64,000 nucleotides of DNA from contig DASPNM010000019.1 in the NCBI GenBank assembly GCA_035626515.1, forward strand, positions 186,001-250,000. The letters are read 5' to 3'. The DNA comes from DASPNM01 sp035626515 (GTDB taxonomy: Bacteria; Bacteroidota; Bacteroidia; Chitinophagales; Chitinophagaceae). Positions 34,068 through 43,025 of this stretch are shown here, in pieces. The stretch's first letter is position 1, and every line of letters starts with the position of its first letter. The notes beneath the pieces are model-generated. The model saw nothing but the letters and a program-made list of their open reading frames with translations, did not search any database and had not been told where the DNA came from. The translations under genes and the position numbers were made by a program.

Positions 34068-36368
34068 ATGCCTCCTTTTATTGGTATTTTTAACGCATAC
34101 CATCTTTTTTTCCGGATGTCACACTGGCTAAGAGGGTTCTATCGTTCTTTCCCGATCCAGTTGGTTTTTCTCCATTTCAGGAAATACCAGGTGCTGTTGC
34201 TCTTCTGGGTGATCCTCTTTACGACTGTGAACGGAAGCTTCATGAGAACATTTGGGGCGGATTCGCTTTTTCTCGCCCCGGAATACCTGGGCAACGTGAA
34301 CGCTTTCGCGACGGCGGTCGTGGGCATCGCACTGGGTATGTTCATCATGAGCTGGAACATCACCAGCTTCATCCTGTTCAGCAGGCATTTCCGGTTTCTC
34401 TCGGCAACAACGAATCCTTTTGTAAAGTATTGCATTAACAATTCCGTCATCCCGGTTATTTTCCTGGTTTTCTACTTTTTCAAGGCTTACGAGTTCGTAC
34501 ACCGCAAAGAGCTGGTCAGCACTGTTGAATTCGCATTCCTGGCTGCGGGGTTTCTGTTCGGACTGCTGCTGATCCTGGGCCTCTCATTTATTTATTTCTT
34601 CCGCGCCGACCGTTCGATCATGCGACGGATGATGCCCATCATTCAAAATCCCACTGAATACATCACGCATCTGCGCCCGGTACGGGAGGTCTATCACTCG
34701 GAGAGCTTCATGCGGGTAGAATGGTATTTCGAAAACTTTTTCCGGATTCGTCGCGTTCGCGACGTAAGCCACTATACGCGAGAATTTGTGGAATCCATCT
34801 TCAAGCGTCACCATTTCGCGGCAATCCTCTCCGTGTTTGCAGCCTTTGTTTTCCTGGTGATCACGGGTTTCTTTTTGGATTACCCGGTTTTCCAGCTTCC
34901 GGCTGCCGCCAGCATCACCATTTTCTTTTCAATCCTGATAGGTGTGGCCGGAGCTTTTACCTATTTTTTGCAAAGCTGGAGCGTGCCTTACCTGGTTGCG
35001 CTGATTCTCGTGCTCGACATATTCTACAAGCTCAACTGGATCGATCCCCGCAACAAGGCATATGGGCTGAACTACCAGAACCGCGAAGAACGGCCGCATT
35101 ATTCCCGCGAAGGGTTGCTTGCTGTCTGCGGCGAGGAACAGGCGGAGGCCGACCGGAAAAATATGATAGCCATCCTCAACCGCTGGAAACAGCAGCAGGG
35201 GGCCGAGCGGCCGATGATGGTGCTCATCAACACCAGCGGCGGAGGCAACCGAAGCGGAACCTTCACGATGCGTGTGCTGCAGTACCTGGACAGCATGACC
35301 AACGGGGGAATCATGAAGCGAACGGTACTCATTAGCGGAGCTTCGGGGGGATTGATCGGTGCGGCCTATTTCCGGGAACTTTATCTCCGGAAACTGAACG
35401 GCGATACGCTCAGTTTGCAGGATTCGAAATACGTCAACGACATCGCCGGCGACCTGCTCAATCCCACATTTTCGTCTTTCGTTGCCCGCGACCTGATTGC
35501 GCCGGCGCAGAAGTTCCGGGTGGGTTCATACCGCTACGTAAAGGATCGGGGCTATGCCTTTGAGCAAAAGCTGAATACAAATACACGAGGTTATCTGAAC
35601 AAGCTGCTGAAAGATTATGTCGAAGACGAGCGCCAGGCCAGAATTCCGCTGCTTTTTTTTAATTCGGTGGTAACCCGCGACAGCAGGAAGATGATCATCA
35701 GCACACAACCCATCCGGTTCATGATGCGCGCGCGGCAGGATACTTCGAGGATCCCGTTCAACGACCCGGATGTGATCGATTTCAACTCTTTTTTCGCAAA
35801 GCAGGATCCGCACAACCTTCGCGTCCTGACAGCCCTTCGCATGAACGCCACTTTCCCGATCGTGCTTCCAAACGTGTGGCTTCCCACCGAACCGGTTGTT
35901 GATGTGATGGACGCCGGTCTTCGCGACAATTACGGGCAGGAAACGTCGCTGCGCTTTTTGGAAAATTTTGACGAATGGATCCGCGCCAACACGAGTGGAG
36001 TCCTGCTCATCGAGATCCGTGACCGGCGGGCGGGAGGCTGGGAGTTTCCGTACCTGTCCGACGATATCAGCGACCACGCCACGCGTCCTTTCTTCCTGCT
36101 GCAGCACAACTGGTTTAAGATGATGGAATATTTTCAAAACGACATGATCAGCTATTACACTACCAAAAGCAATCTCGAGATTTACAAGGTTGGCTTCCAG
36201 TACGCGGCCGACAATGAGGAAAACAAAGCCGCACTGAATTTTCATCTTACCCGGCGCGAGGAACGCGATATTGTAAACTCCGTGCACTCCACTGCCAACC
36301 AGGCGAGCTTTAAAAAAGTCCTGGAAATTCTGAACCGGCCACTTTCTTCCCCGGCGGCGTGGCCGTAA
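34068..36368 (+). CDS. Membrane protein with a C-terminal patatin-like phospholipase domain
   Basis: A 766-residue fusion. The N-terminal half (about 25-330) has seven or so hydrophobic helices; the C-terminal half is patatin-like. The oxyanion loop is NTSGGGNRSG (about residue 388), the nucleophile elbow is ISGASGGLIGAAY (Ser about 426), and the catalytic Asp should be in MDAGLRDNYG (about 614), with DAG in place of the usual DGG/DGA. A patatin domain behind a polytopic membrane part is uncommon; I know of no function for it. An alternative start at 34116 removes 16 residues. The C-terminus is Lys/Asn-rich. Confidence 0.8.
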   Translation: MPPFIGIFNAYHLFFRMSHWLRGFYRSFPIQLVFLHFRKYQVLLLFWVILFTTVNGSFMRTFGADSLFLAPEYLGNVNAFATAVVGIALGMFIMSWNITSFILFSRHFRFLSATTNPFVKYCINNSVIPVIFLVFYFFKAYEFVHRKELVSTVEFAFLAAGFLFGLLLILGLSFIYFFRADRSIMRRMMPIIQNPTEYITHLRPVREVYHSESFMRVEWYFENFFRIRRVRDVSHYTREFVESIFKRHHFAAILSVFAAFVFLVITGFFLDYPVFQLPAAASITIFFSILIGVAGAFTYFLQSWSVPYLVALILVLDIFYKLNWIDPRNKAYGLNYQNREERPHYSREGLLAVCGEEQAEADRKNMIAILNRWKQQQGAERPMMVLINTSGGGNRSGTFTMRVLQYLDSMTNGGIMKRTVLISGASGGLIGAAYFRELYLRKLNGDTLSLQDSKYVNDIAGDLLNPTFSSFVARDLIAPAQKFRVGSYRYVKDRGYAFEQKLNTNTRGYLNKLLKDYVEDERQARIPLLFFNSVVTRDSRKMIISTQPIRFMMRARQDTSRIPFNDPDVIDFNSFFAKQDPHNLRVLTALRMNATFPIVLPNVWLPTEPVVDVMDAGLRDNYGQETSLRFLENFDEWIRANTSGVLLIEIRDRRAGGWEFPYLSDDISDHATRPFFLLQHNWFKMMEYFQNDMISYYTTKSNLEIYKVGFQYAADNEENKAALNFHLTRREERDIVNSVHSTANQASFKKVLEILNRPLSSPAAWP

Positions 36369-36372
36369 GTTT

Positions 36373-37269
36373 TTATGGCTGGATCAAGCGGAAGCAGCGC
36401 TTCCTGATCTCAATCTCCAATTCTTCGGCGCTTTCGGCCGGATCCCCATCAATGTGCAAAGGAGCACCCTGGGAATTGCCGATCGTTAACCGCGACGTTT
36501 GAAAATAAATGACTCCTTTTTCACGAATCAGTTCGGGATCCTGCAGTTGTACCCGCCCCGAGATTTGGCGCAGGGTATGGTAAATCACACCGATCTTTCC
36601 GCGGTCGGTGACGATCACAATGTCCAGCAGCCCGTCGCTCATGCTTGCCCTGGGAGCGATGCGGAAATTATTTCCAAACTGGTTGCTGTTTGCGATGCTG
36701 AGAAAATAGGCGCGGGTGCTGAAAATTTTTTCTCCTACGGCGATCGAAAACGCATAAGTCTTCGCGGAAAAAAAATTCCGGATTACCTGTCGAACATAGG
36801 TGGCGAGTCCCCGTTTCGGCTGGTTGGCGAAATCGTGTGCCACACGGGCGTCGAATCCGAGGCCGCAGAGCATGCAGGCAAATTTCCCATTCACTGAAAA
36901 CCCGTCCATATATTCGCTGCGGCCCGCGATGACCAGGTCCAGCGCCCGTTCCGCGCGGGTGGGGATTTTCATCGTGTAGGCCACGCCATTTCCGGACCCA
37001 CAAGGGATGATGCCGAAGTTCAGGTTCTCCGAACAAAGCGCGCCGACTACCTGGCTGACTGTACCGTCTCCGCCTGCAATCACCACGTCGGTCGTTCCGT
37101 GCTCGCGGATGAGGGCCTTCACGTATTGGTAGTCTCCTCCGGCCACGGAAGGAACGATGAGGAAACGAATCGAGGCCTGCTGCATTTTTTTTTCAATGAG
37201 CTGTTGAATGCGGGTTTTGTCCCGCGTCCCCGAGACCGGGTTCACTATATAAATAATATGACGACGCAT
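36373..37269 (-). CDS. Diacylglycerol kinase family lipid kinase (YegS/BmrU-like)
   Basis: A 298-residue soluble kinase: IVNPVSGTRDK at the N-terminus, the GGDGTVSQVV nucleotide loop, GIIPCGSGNGVAYTM, and a beta-sandwich C-terminal half with the APRASMSDGLLDIVIV segment. The family phosphorylates diacylglycerol, sphingoid bases or related lipids. I use the ATG at 37269, which gives the MRRHIIYIVNP start; the upstream ATG adds eight residues and would overlap the previous gene. It is the last gene of a fabH-small protein-lipid kinase set. Confidence 0.9.
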   Translation of the reverse strand: MRRHIIYIVNPVSGTRDKTRIQQLIEKKMQQASIRFLIVPSVAGGDYQYVKALIREHGTTDVVIAGGDGTVSQVVGALCSENLNFGIIPCGSGNGVAYTMKIPTRAERALDLVIAGRSEYMDGFSVNGKFACMLCGLGFDARVAHDFANQPKRGLATYVRQVIRNFFSAKTYAFSIAVGEKIFSTRAYFLSIANSNQFGNNFRIAPRASMSDGLLDIVIVTDRGKIGVIYHTLRQISGRVQLQDPELIREKGVIYFQTSRLTIGNSQGAPLHIDGDPAESAEELEIEIRKRCFRLIQP

Positions 37270-37271
37270 TT

Positions 37272-37679
37272 TCAGGGGAGGCGCAAGGTACACAAATGTA
37301 CCCGCCGGATGCGGACCGCGATCGTCGGGTCAGCGGGGCGCACCACGGTATAGACGCGCAATTCCTTTTTTCCCGCGAATAGCCGCCGCAGCTTCGCGAG
37401 CGAGATGTTCAGGCGCTGCAGGCTGTCGGCAGAAAAAATCATGTTGTCGCCTTCGTCATGGAGCTGAAAGCTGCGGATCCAAAAATGTTTTTGTGCGTCA
37501 TGGTAACGTATTTCGAGTCGGCCGCTCCGTTTCCACTGTGAGCTGGTGACCTTCAACACCCGGCCTTCCACGGAAGTATGGAGCAGAACGCGGCCGTTTA
37601 GCCGCACCGTCCAGCTGTCTTCCTGCGCATGTGAGGCCACCGCGAGCAGGGAGCAAACAATTGTCAAAAGCACTTTCAT
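37272..37679 (-). CDS. Small secreted hypothetical protein
   Basis: 135 residues starting MKVLLTIVCSLLAVASH, with signal cleavage near SHAQ. The mature part is basic and beta-like: DSWTVRLNGRVLLHTSVEG, then VKVTSSQWKRSGRLEIRYHDAQ. I do not recognise a family. It lies between fabH (32-base gap) and the lipid kinase gene (2-base gap) on the same strand, so it is probably co-transcribed with them. The longer upstream frame would overlap fabH and lacks a signal. Confidence 0.68.
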   Translation of the reverse strand: MKVLLTIVCSLLAVASHAQEDSWTVRLNGRVLLHTSVEGRVLKVTSSQWKRSGRLEIRYHDAQKHFWIRSFQLHDEGDNMIFSADSLQRLNISLAKLRRLFAGKKELRVYTVVRPADPTIAVRIRRVHLCTLRLP

Positions 37680-37711
37680 GTCGTTGGTCTTGCAAGAATG
37701 ATGCAAGTTGT

Positions 37712-38761
37712 TCACCACCTGAGGAGCGCGCTGGCCCAGGTAAATCCTGAGCCAAACGCGGCGAGGCAGATCAGATCGCCGGGCCTGATCCTCCCTTTTT
37801 CCCACGCTTCGCAGAGCGCGATCGGAATGGATGCCGCTGTTGTATTACCGTACTCCTGGATGTTGTTGAACACCTGGTCGTCGCGCAGCCCAAGCTTTTT
37901 CTGCACGAACTGGCTGATGCGCAGGTTTGCCTGGTGGGGGATCAGCAGCGCGAGATCGGAGGTGCGCAATCCATTTGCGTCGAGGGCCTCGAGGATCACC
38001 TCGGGAAATTTTTCAACTGCTTTTTTGAATACTGCAGGTCCATCCATATTGGGAAACACCTGCGCCTTGTCGATCATTGAATGGCTGAAAAACATCTGTG
38101 CGATCGCGGCCTCATCGAAATCGGCCACCGGCTCCGGGGTCCAGTGATTCGCATGCGTGCCGGGATTGTACATCGCCAGGATTTCGGCGCTCTCCCCATC
38201 GCTGTGCAGGTGGGTTGAGAGAATGCCGCGGCCGTCTTCGCTGGTGGGCTGGAGTACCACAGCACCCGCGCCGTCGCCAAAAATCACGGTAACGTTGCGG
38301 CCGCGCGTGCTGAAATCGAGGCCAAAAGAATGCTTTTCGGCTCCCACCACAAGAATGTTTCGGTACATGCCGGTGCGGATGAACTGGTCTGCAACACTGA
38401 GGGCATAAACGAAGCCGCTGCACTGGTTGCGCACGTCAAGCGCGCCGATCTCTTTCATTTTCATTGTTCGCTGCAGCAAAACGCCGCAACCCGGGAAATA
38501 ATAATCGGGAGAAAGGGTGGCGAATATTACGAAGTCAATGTCGCGCGGGGTGACCCCCGCGCGTTCGATCGCCTGCTTCGCCGCTGCGATGCCCATAGTA
38601 GTAGTAGTTTCCGCAGTGCGGTGGGCATAACGGCGGCGCTCGATCCCGGTGCGCTCCCGTATCCATTCATCGGAAGTGTCCATGTACTGCAGCAGGTCGT
38701 TGTTCGTCACAATATCGGCCGGCACGTACATGCCTGCTCCCGCAATTCTGGTTCGTTGCAT
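37712..38761 (-). CDS. fabH: 3-oxoacyl-ACP synthase III (FabH)
   Basis: A 349-residue thiolase-fold enzyme that condenses an acyl-CoA primer with malonyl-ACP to begin fatty-acid synthesis. The catalytic triad is present: Cys114 in VRNQCSGFVYAL, His in LLIPHQANLRI and Asn in QEYGNTTAASIP. DTSDEWIRERTGIERRR near the N-terminus is the FabH signature. It stands apart from other fab genes and heads a set with a secreted protein and a lipid kinase, so it may be an extra copy; the genome must have others for this to be certain. Confidence 0.94.
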   Translation of the reverse strand: MQRTRIAGAGMYVPADIVTNNDLLQYMDTSDEWIRERTGIERRRYAHRTAETTTTMGIAAAKQAIERAGVTPRDIDFVIFATLSPDYYFPGCGVLLQRTMKMKEIGALDVRNQCSGFVYALSVADQFIRTGMYRNILVVGAEKHSFGLDFSTRGRNVTVIFGDGAGAVVLQPTSEDGRGILSTHLHSDGESAEILAMYNPGTHANHWTPEPVADFDEAAIAQMFFSHSMIDKAQVFPNMDGPAVFKKAVEKFPEVILEALDANGLRTSDLALLIPHQANLRISQFVQKKLGLRDDQVFNNIQEYGNTTAASIPIALCEAWEKGRIRPGDLICLAAFGSGFTWASALLRW

Positions 38762-39213
38762 ATCGTGAATTTGCCGAGTCCTAATGTAATGAATTCCCCG
38801 ATGGTCGGTCCGGTTGAAGAAGTATTGGTTTCCAAAGAATCCTCAACTATTTGGAGACAGCTCACCGAACGCAGAGCTGTGAAGCAAAACAAGTCAGCTA
38901 AGTGCGAGTAGCGTTTTGGTCTGAACAGGTAGTCGATCGGAGTAGTTGCGAAAGATTACCGGAAAAGTGACTGGGGCGCCCACATTCTATTTATGAAAGT
39001 TTGTTGCAGAATCTGCAGTTAAAGCGTTTGTTAATGCAAAATTCAATTATGAACCGGCTAATCCTGCAGCTAGTTTGGCGGTATGAAAATTTGGAAGTCC
39101 GGAAGTTGCTCCCCGATTAGCGGTTATGGCGGCAGTTGCATTGCCCAAAGCCGCCAACCCGGAAAAGCGGGCGACCTGCGGCACGCTTCACTGAAAAGGC
39201 AAATTCAAAATTT
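38762..39213. other. 452-base region with no recognisable gene
   Basis: Between fabH and the DUF6134 gene I see no convincing open frame longer than about 50 codons, no exact promoter element next to a start, no strong hairpin and no tRNA-like structure. Short frames such as the 23-codon one from 39049 lack support. It may hold regulatory DNA or remains of a lost gene. Confidence 0.5.
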
Positions 39214-39912
39214 ATGATTTACGCATTCATCATTTGGCTGATCCGGGAGTATCGCAAGACGGCAAACAAAAAGGAGTTTATCTCGCTGGTATCGGCCAAG
39301 ATATTTCGCCGGATAACTGTGGTCATGCCTTTTATCCTCCTGGTCCTGTTCCTGTTGTTGGGAATTGCCACTTCCGCACAGACCCGGCGGCATAAGTATG
39401 AAATCAGCCGGGGCGACCGGGTCATAGGGACCATGCTATTCAGCGAGACCAAATCCGGAGGCGTTACCCGGCTCAACCTCGTTTCGGAGGTGAATACAGG
39501 ATTCATACTTCCCATCACCGGGGAAGGCAAGGAAGAAGCCGTTTATCAAAATGGATTATTGGTCAAATCGGCCATTATGAGAAGGCAAAACGGGAAGGAA
39601 AAAATGAATAAGCACATGACAATTGATTCGGGCCGGTATCTGGTAAGATCGGGGGAGAGCCAAACCATTCATACATGCTATCCCATTTCCTACAATATGC
39701 TGGCGCTTTACGCGAAAGAGCCCGTCACCGTCAGCGAAGTATTTTCTGACAGGTTCGGGCGCATGATCCCAATCCGGCGGGCCGGGCAGCACCGGTACAA
39801 AATCGAATTGCCTGACGGCAGCTACAATTACTATTCGTATGTAAACGGGGTTTTGGAGAAAGTGGAAGTCCATCAGCGATTATATACCGCCACAATCCAA
39901 ATAATAAAATAA
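39214..39912 (+). CDS. DUF6134 family exported protein
   Basis: The conserved part is about 165 residues (from HKYEISRGDRVIGTMLFSE to the end) and is a beta-rich domain of the DUF6134 type, with LNLVSEVNTGFILPITGEG and SYNYYSYVNGVLEKVEV. Two starts are possible. The ATG at 39214 gives 232 residues with a helix first; the ATG at 39325 gives 195 residues starting MPFILLVLFLLLGIATSAQ, a clean signal peptide, which I think is the more likely true start. Function unknown. It is followed 5 bases later by a CPBP-family gene and then by an epimerase and an SDR, all apparently co-transcribed. Confidence 0.75.
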   Translation: MIYAFIIWLIREYRKTANKKEFISLVSAKIFRRITVVMPFILLVLFLLLGIATSAQTRRHKYEISRGDRVIGTMLFSETKSGGVTRLNLVSEVNTGFILPITGEGKEEAVYQNGLLVKSAIMRRQNGKEKMNKHMTIDSGRYLVRSGESQTIHTCYPISYNMLALYAKEPVTVSEVFSDRFGRMIPIRRAGQHRYKIELPDGSYNYYSYVNGVLEKVEVHQRLYTATIQIIK

Positions 39913-39917
39913 TACTC

Positions 39918-40580
39918 ATGAACGTCGGAAACGCCACCTTGCTGTTGGGCTCGGCCTATGCCATGCTGTTTCTGCTATTTGGTTCGGGGCAAAGGTCCCG
40001 CACTCCAGGCGCGGAAGCTATCAGCCCCGGAAAAGGACGGTGGGCTGGGATTTTTGCGCGGCTTTTTGGCGGCATTCTGGTTGTTGCCGCCGCGACTGTC
40101 GCACTATTCCCTCACTTACCTGTTCAATTGTTTGATCTGGAGGAAATAAATGGATGGCAGGCGAGCTCGGTTGTGATCGCGGCGGTGTTGTCGGTTGTCA
40201 TAGCATCAAATCAGTCGGCACAGCCCATTGCCGGCCACGACTGTCACCCAGTCCGGGTTTGCTTGATATACGCAGTTGTCCGCACCGCTTATCTTGTTGT
40301 TTATGAATGGTTCTTTCGCGGACTTATTCTATTTGCCAGTATCGACAGCATGGGAATCGCAGCCGCGATCGTCCTGAACGTCTCTTTGTACGCCGCGATC
40401 CACGTTTTCCGGCGGAAGGAGTTCTTCGGCTCAATACCATTCGGGGTGGTGCTGTGTTTGTTTACGATTTGGACCGAATCCATTTGGCCGGCTGTCTTGC
40501 TGCACTGGTTTCTCGCCGCGGCGTATGAAGCGCCATTTCTGAAGCCACTTATCCTCAAACGGTCAAATTCAGGCGTATGA
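39918..40580 (+). CDS. CPBP family intramembrane metalloprotease
   Basis: A 220-residue protein with about six helices. The family motif 1, usually EExxFRG, reads YEWFFRG (about residue 131) with one Glu only; motif 2 is YAAIHVF (His), and motif 3 is LLHWFLAA (His). Members are Rce1/Abi-type proteases or membrane proteins linked to bacteriocin immunity. The single-Glu first motif leaves catalytic competence uncertain. Its stop overlaps the start of the epimerase gene by four bases (ATGA). Confidence 0.8.
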   Translation: MNVGNATLLLGSAYAMLFLLFGSGQRSRTPGAEAISPGKGRWAGIFARLFGGILVVAAATVALFPHLPVQLFDLEEINGWQASSVVIAAVLSVVIASNQSAQPIAGHDCHPVRVCLIYAVVRTAYLVVYEWFFRGLILFASIDSMGIAAAIVLNVSLYAAIHVFRRKEFFGSIPFGVVLCLFTIWTESIWPAVLLHWFLAAAYEAPFLKPLILKRSNSGV

Positions 40581-41566
40581 AAATTTTCATTACAGGCGCC
40601 ACCGGCTATATTGGAAACAAGCTCGCCATGGAAGCCGCTTTGCGAGGTCACCAGGTACATATTTTGGTGCGGGACAAAAATTCCCGCTGGTTGCCCGAGC
40701 ACGGTAATATCACCGCTTTTGGAGGCGACATTGAAGATCGCCATTCGATCGTCACAGCCATGCGGGGTTGTGAAGCCGTGTTCCACCTGGCAGCGGTCGT
40801 GAAATTCAGTTCAAGCGACAGGAGCATTTTCTACAATGTGAATGTGGAAGGGACGCGTAATATGCTGGATGCCGCTATGGAATTAAATGTGCGGAAATTT
40901 CTTTTCACGAGTAGCGGCGCAGTGATGGGGCCATCGGCAAAATTTCCGCTTAGCGAAGACGACCCCCGCATTGCTTCATTTGAAAACGATTACGAGATCT
41001 CCAAGTATTGGGCGGAACAACTGGTTAAAAAATATTCAGATGCCGGATTGGATGCGGTCATCGTATCCCCGACCGGCGTTTATGGCCCGGGTTTGCCAAC
41101 CGAAAGCAATGTATTCAGGGGTTGGATTACTGCACTGTTGTCCTATAGAGTAGCGTTTCTTCCGGGAAATGGCGAACGGATTCGAAATTTTGCATATGTA
41201 GATGATGTTGTCAACGGTCATTTCCTGGCGCTGGAGAAAGGCCGACGGGGAGAGAAGTATATACTGGGTGGAGAAAACATATCCTACAACACGCTTGTCG
41301 AGATCGTCCGGCGCATCGCCGGTAAGAAAATCTACCGGATCCATTCGCCCGTCCGGTTATTGAAGGCCTGGGCTGCGGTCCACCAGCTCATCCATAGAAT
41401 TATAGGAAGGCCCACACATATTTCTCCGGCGCTTATTCAGCGGCTCATGGTCGACCGAGCGTTGAGTTGCTCGAAAGCGATTGACCAGTTGGGTTACTCT
41501 GTCACTTCGATCGAAGAAGGAATGCGCCATACAATCGCCACCCTCACAAACAATCGATATGCTTAA
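40577..41566 (+). CDS. NAD-dependent epimerase/dehydratase (extended SDR)
   Basis: A 329-residue Rossmann enzyme: MKIFITGATGYIGNKLAMEA binds the dinucleotide, TSSGAVMG and YEISKYWAEQL give the catalytic Ser, Tyr and Lys. HVLVRDKNSRWLPEHG after the first strand and GTRNMLDAAMELNVRKF resemble dihydroflavonol-reductase-like and 3-beta-hydroxysteroid-dehydrogenase-like members rather than sugar-nucleotide epimerases. The substrate is not readable. The next gene starts 8 bases before its stop. Confidence 0.88.
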   Translation: MKIFITGATGYIGNKLAMEAALRGHQVHILVRDKNSRWLPEHGNITAFGGDIEDRHSIVTAMRGCEAVFHLAAVVKFSSSDRSIFYNVNVEGTRNMLDAAMELNVRKFLFTSSGAVMGPSAKFPLSEDDPRIASFENDYEISKYWAEQLVKKYSDAGLDAVIVSPTGVYGPGLPTESNVFRGWITALLSYRVAFLPGNGERIRNFAYVDDVVNGHFLALEKGRRGEKYILGGENISYNTLVEIVRRIAGKKIYRIHSPVRLLKAWAAVHQLIHRIIGRPTHISPALIQRLMVDRALSCSKAIDQLGYSVTSIEEGMRHTIATLTNNRYA

Positions 41567-42398
41567 CTCAAGATTTACAGTCATAACCGGCGCCAGTGAA
41601 GGATTTGGGAAAGCGCTGGCACTGGAATGCGCCTCACGCAACATGGATCTCGTTTTGGTTGCGCTGCCCGGTTCGGGTCTACCTCAGCTGGCGACTTTCA
41701 TCAAAAAAAATTTTGCAGTCTCCGTTTTTTCTTTTGAGCATGATCTGTCCTCTGCCGAGGAATGCGTTTCGTTCTGCGGCAAGCTGGCGGCGGCAGCCAT
41801 CCGGGTGAACATGCTGATCAACAACGCGGGGATGGGAGGCACCCATTATTTTGAGGAAAGGGGCCTGCCATACTATCATAAGCAGATATCGCTGAACATT
41901 GCCGCACCCACTTTCATCAGCTATCTGTTGCTGGACAACCTGAAAGCCAACAGCCCGTCGCATATTTTGAATGTCAGCAGCCTGGCCAGCTTTTTCAACC
42001 TCCCGAAGAAGCAGGTTTATGCAGGAACAAAGTCTTTTTTGGTATCCTTTTCAAAAAGCCTTCGCCGCGAGTTGAAGGAAAGGAACGTCAATGTCAGTAC
42101 TGTTTGTCCCGGCGGGATGAATACCACACCAGCATTGATCCTGCAGAACCGGACAGGTTCCTGGATCAGCCGGCTTTCCGTCATGGACCCCGCGCAGGTT
42201 GCGCGCATCACGATCGATCAATTACTGCGGAAGAAGGAGTTGATCATACCCGGCCGGCTGAACAAGCTGTTCCTTTTGCTCGACCGGGTGATGCCAAAGT
42301 TTTTGAAGAATAAAATTACAGACAGGGAAATGAAACACCGGAAGATGTACTACAGCCCGGTGCAGATGATTCAGCCGGAAATGAAAAGGGCTGGATGA
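41559..42398 (+). CDS. Short-chain dehydrogenase/reductase
   Basis: A 279-residue classical SDR: TVITGASEGFGKALA (cofactor), INNAGMGGTHYF, SSLASFFN and YAGTKSFLVSFS with the catalytic Tyr and Lys. The ATG at 41559 is chosen because it gives the compact MLNSRFTVITGAS start and an 8-base overlap with the epimerase gene. Two oxidoreductases plus a membrane protease with overlapping ends suggest one pathway, perhaps lipid or isoprenoid modification (inference). The C-terminus is basic and ends convergent with cvpA. Confidence 0.9.
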   Translation: MLNSRFTVITGASEGFGKALALECASRNMDLVLVALPGSGLPQLATFIKKNFAVSVFSFEHDLSSAEECVSFCGKLAAAAIRVNMLINNAGMGGTHYFEERGLPYYHKQISLNIAAPTFISYLLLDNLKANSPSHILNVSSLASFFNLPKKQVYAGTKSFLVSFSKSLRRELKERNVNVSTVCPGGMNTTPALILQNRTGSWISRLSVMDPAQVARITIDQLLRKKELIIPGRLNKLFLLLDRVMPKFLKNKITDREMKHRKMYYSPVQMIQPEMKRAG

Positions 42399-42419
42399 GG
42401 TGAGGAATTCCCCAAAGGC

Positions 42420-42962
42420 TCAGCCGGTGGAAGATTTTTGCGCGAGCCTGCCGAAGAATTCCTGTAACTCGGCAAACATGTCGCGGAAAAACGGGATGGC
42501 GGAGCCGATCCAGTCGAGCGCGCGTGGTCCCCAGGGACGAACCAGCTCATAGGTCACGGAGCGTTCGCGGAGGGAAGGACCGATCAGTCCCAGTTGTTCT
42601 CCGTAAAAAAGCATGATGCTCAGAACCATGAGGTAGATCAGCGCATAGAGAAGCACACCGCCGATGCGGTTGACGAATCCCAGCATCAGCGACTGCGTGA
42701 GCTTTTCGATGGCCCGGGCGCCGAGCCGCACCAGGACCAGCGCCGCGAGGAAAACCGCGACAAATGCGAGCAGAGGAAGCCATCTCTCCGAAACATGGAG
42801 CCTTTTGCCGGCTTCATTGGCCACCACCGCCGAGAGCTTCACGGCAGCGGCCAGCCCGACTAAAATGGCAACGAATGAGAACAGCCCGACGATCAGGCCG
42901 TTTCGCCAGCCCTTCCATATGGCCAGCACGATAAATACCCCAAAAATCAGGTCGAGCAGCAT
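42420..42962 (-). CDS. CvpA family membrane protein
   Basis: A 180-residue protein with four helices in the first 130 residues (LIFGVFIVLAIWKGWRNGLIVGLFSF at the start is typical) and a hydrophilic tail. CvpA in E. coli is required for colicin V production and for resistance to some envelope stresses; its biochemical role is unknown. It is followed on the same strand, after 63 bases upstream, by yqeY. Confidence 0.87.
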   Translation of the reverse strand: MLLDLIFGVFIVLAIWKGWRNGLIVGLFSFVAILVGLAAAVKLSAVVANEAGKRLHVSERWLPLLAFVAVFLAALVLVRLGARAIEKLTQSLMLGFVNRIGGVLLYALIYLMVLSIMLFYGEQLGLIGPSLRERSVTYELVRPWGPRALDWIGSAIPFFRDMFAELQEFFGRLAQKSSTG

Positions 42963-43025
42963 GAATTAAGAACGGCCGGCGGGCGCAGCTGTTGCAAACG
43001 AAGGATTAAAAGTTTAACGAACCGA

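Noticed and set aside
35526..36287. 253-codon - strand open frame inside the patatin-domain gene
   Set aside because: Antisense to conserved patatin motifs, with no domain and no promoter.
39136..39213. Start of the DUF6134 gene at 39136
   Set aside because: The added residues are polar, without a signal peptide or family similarity; the starts at 39214 or 39325 fit better.
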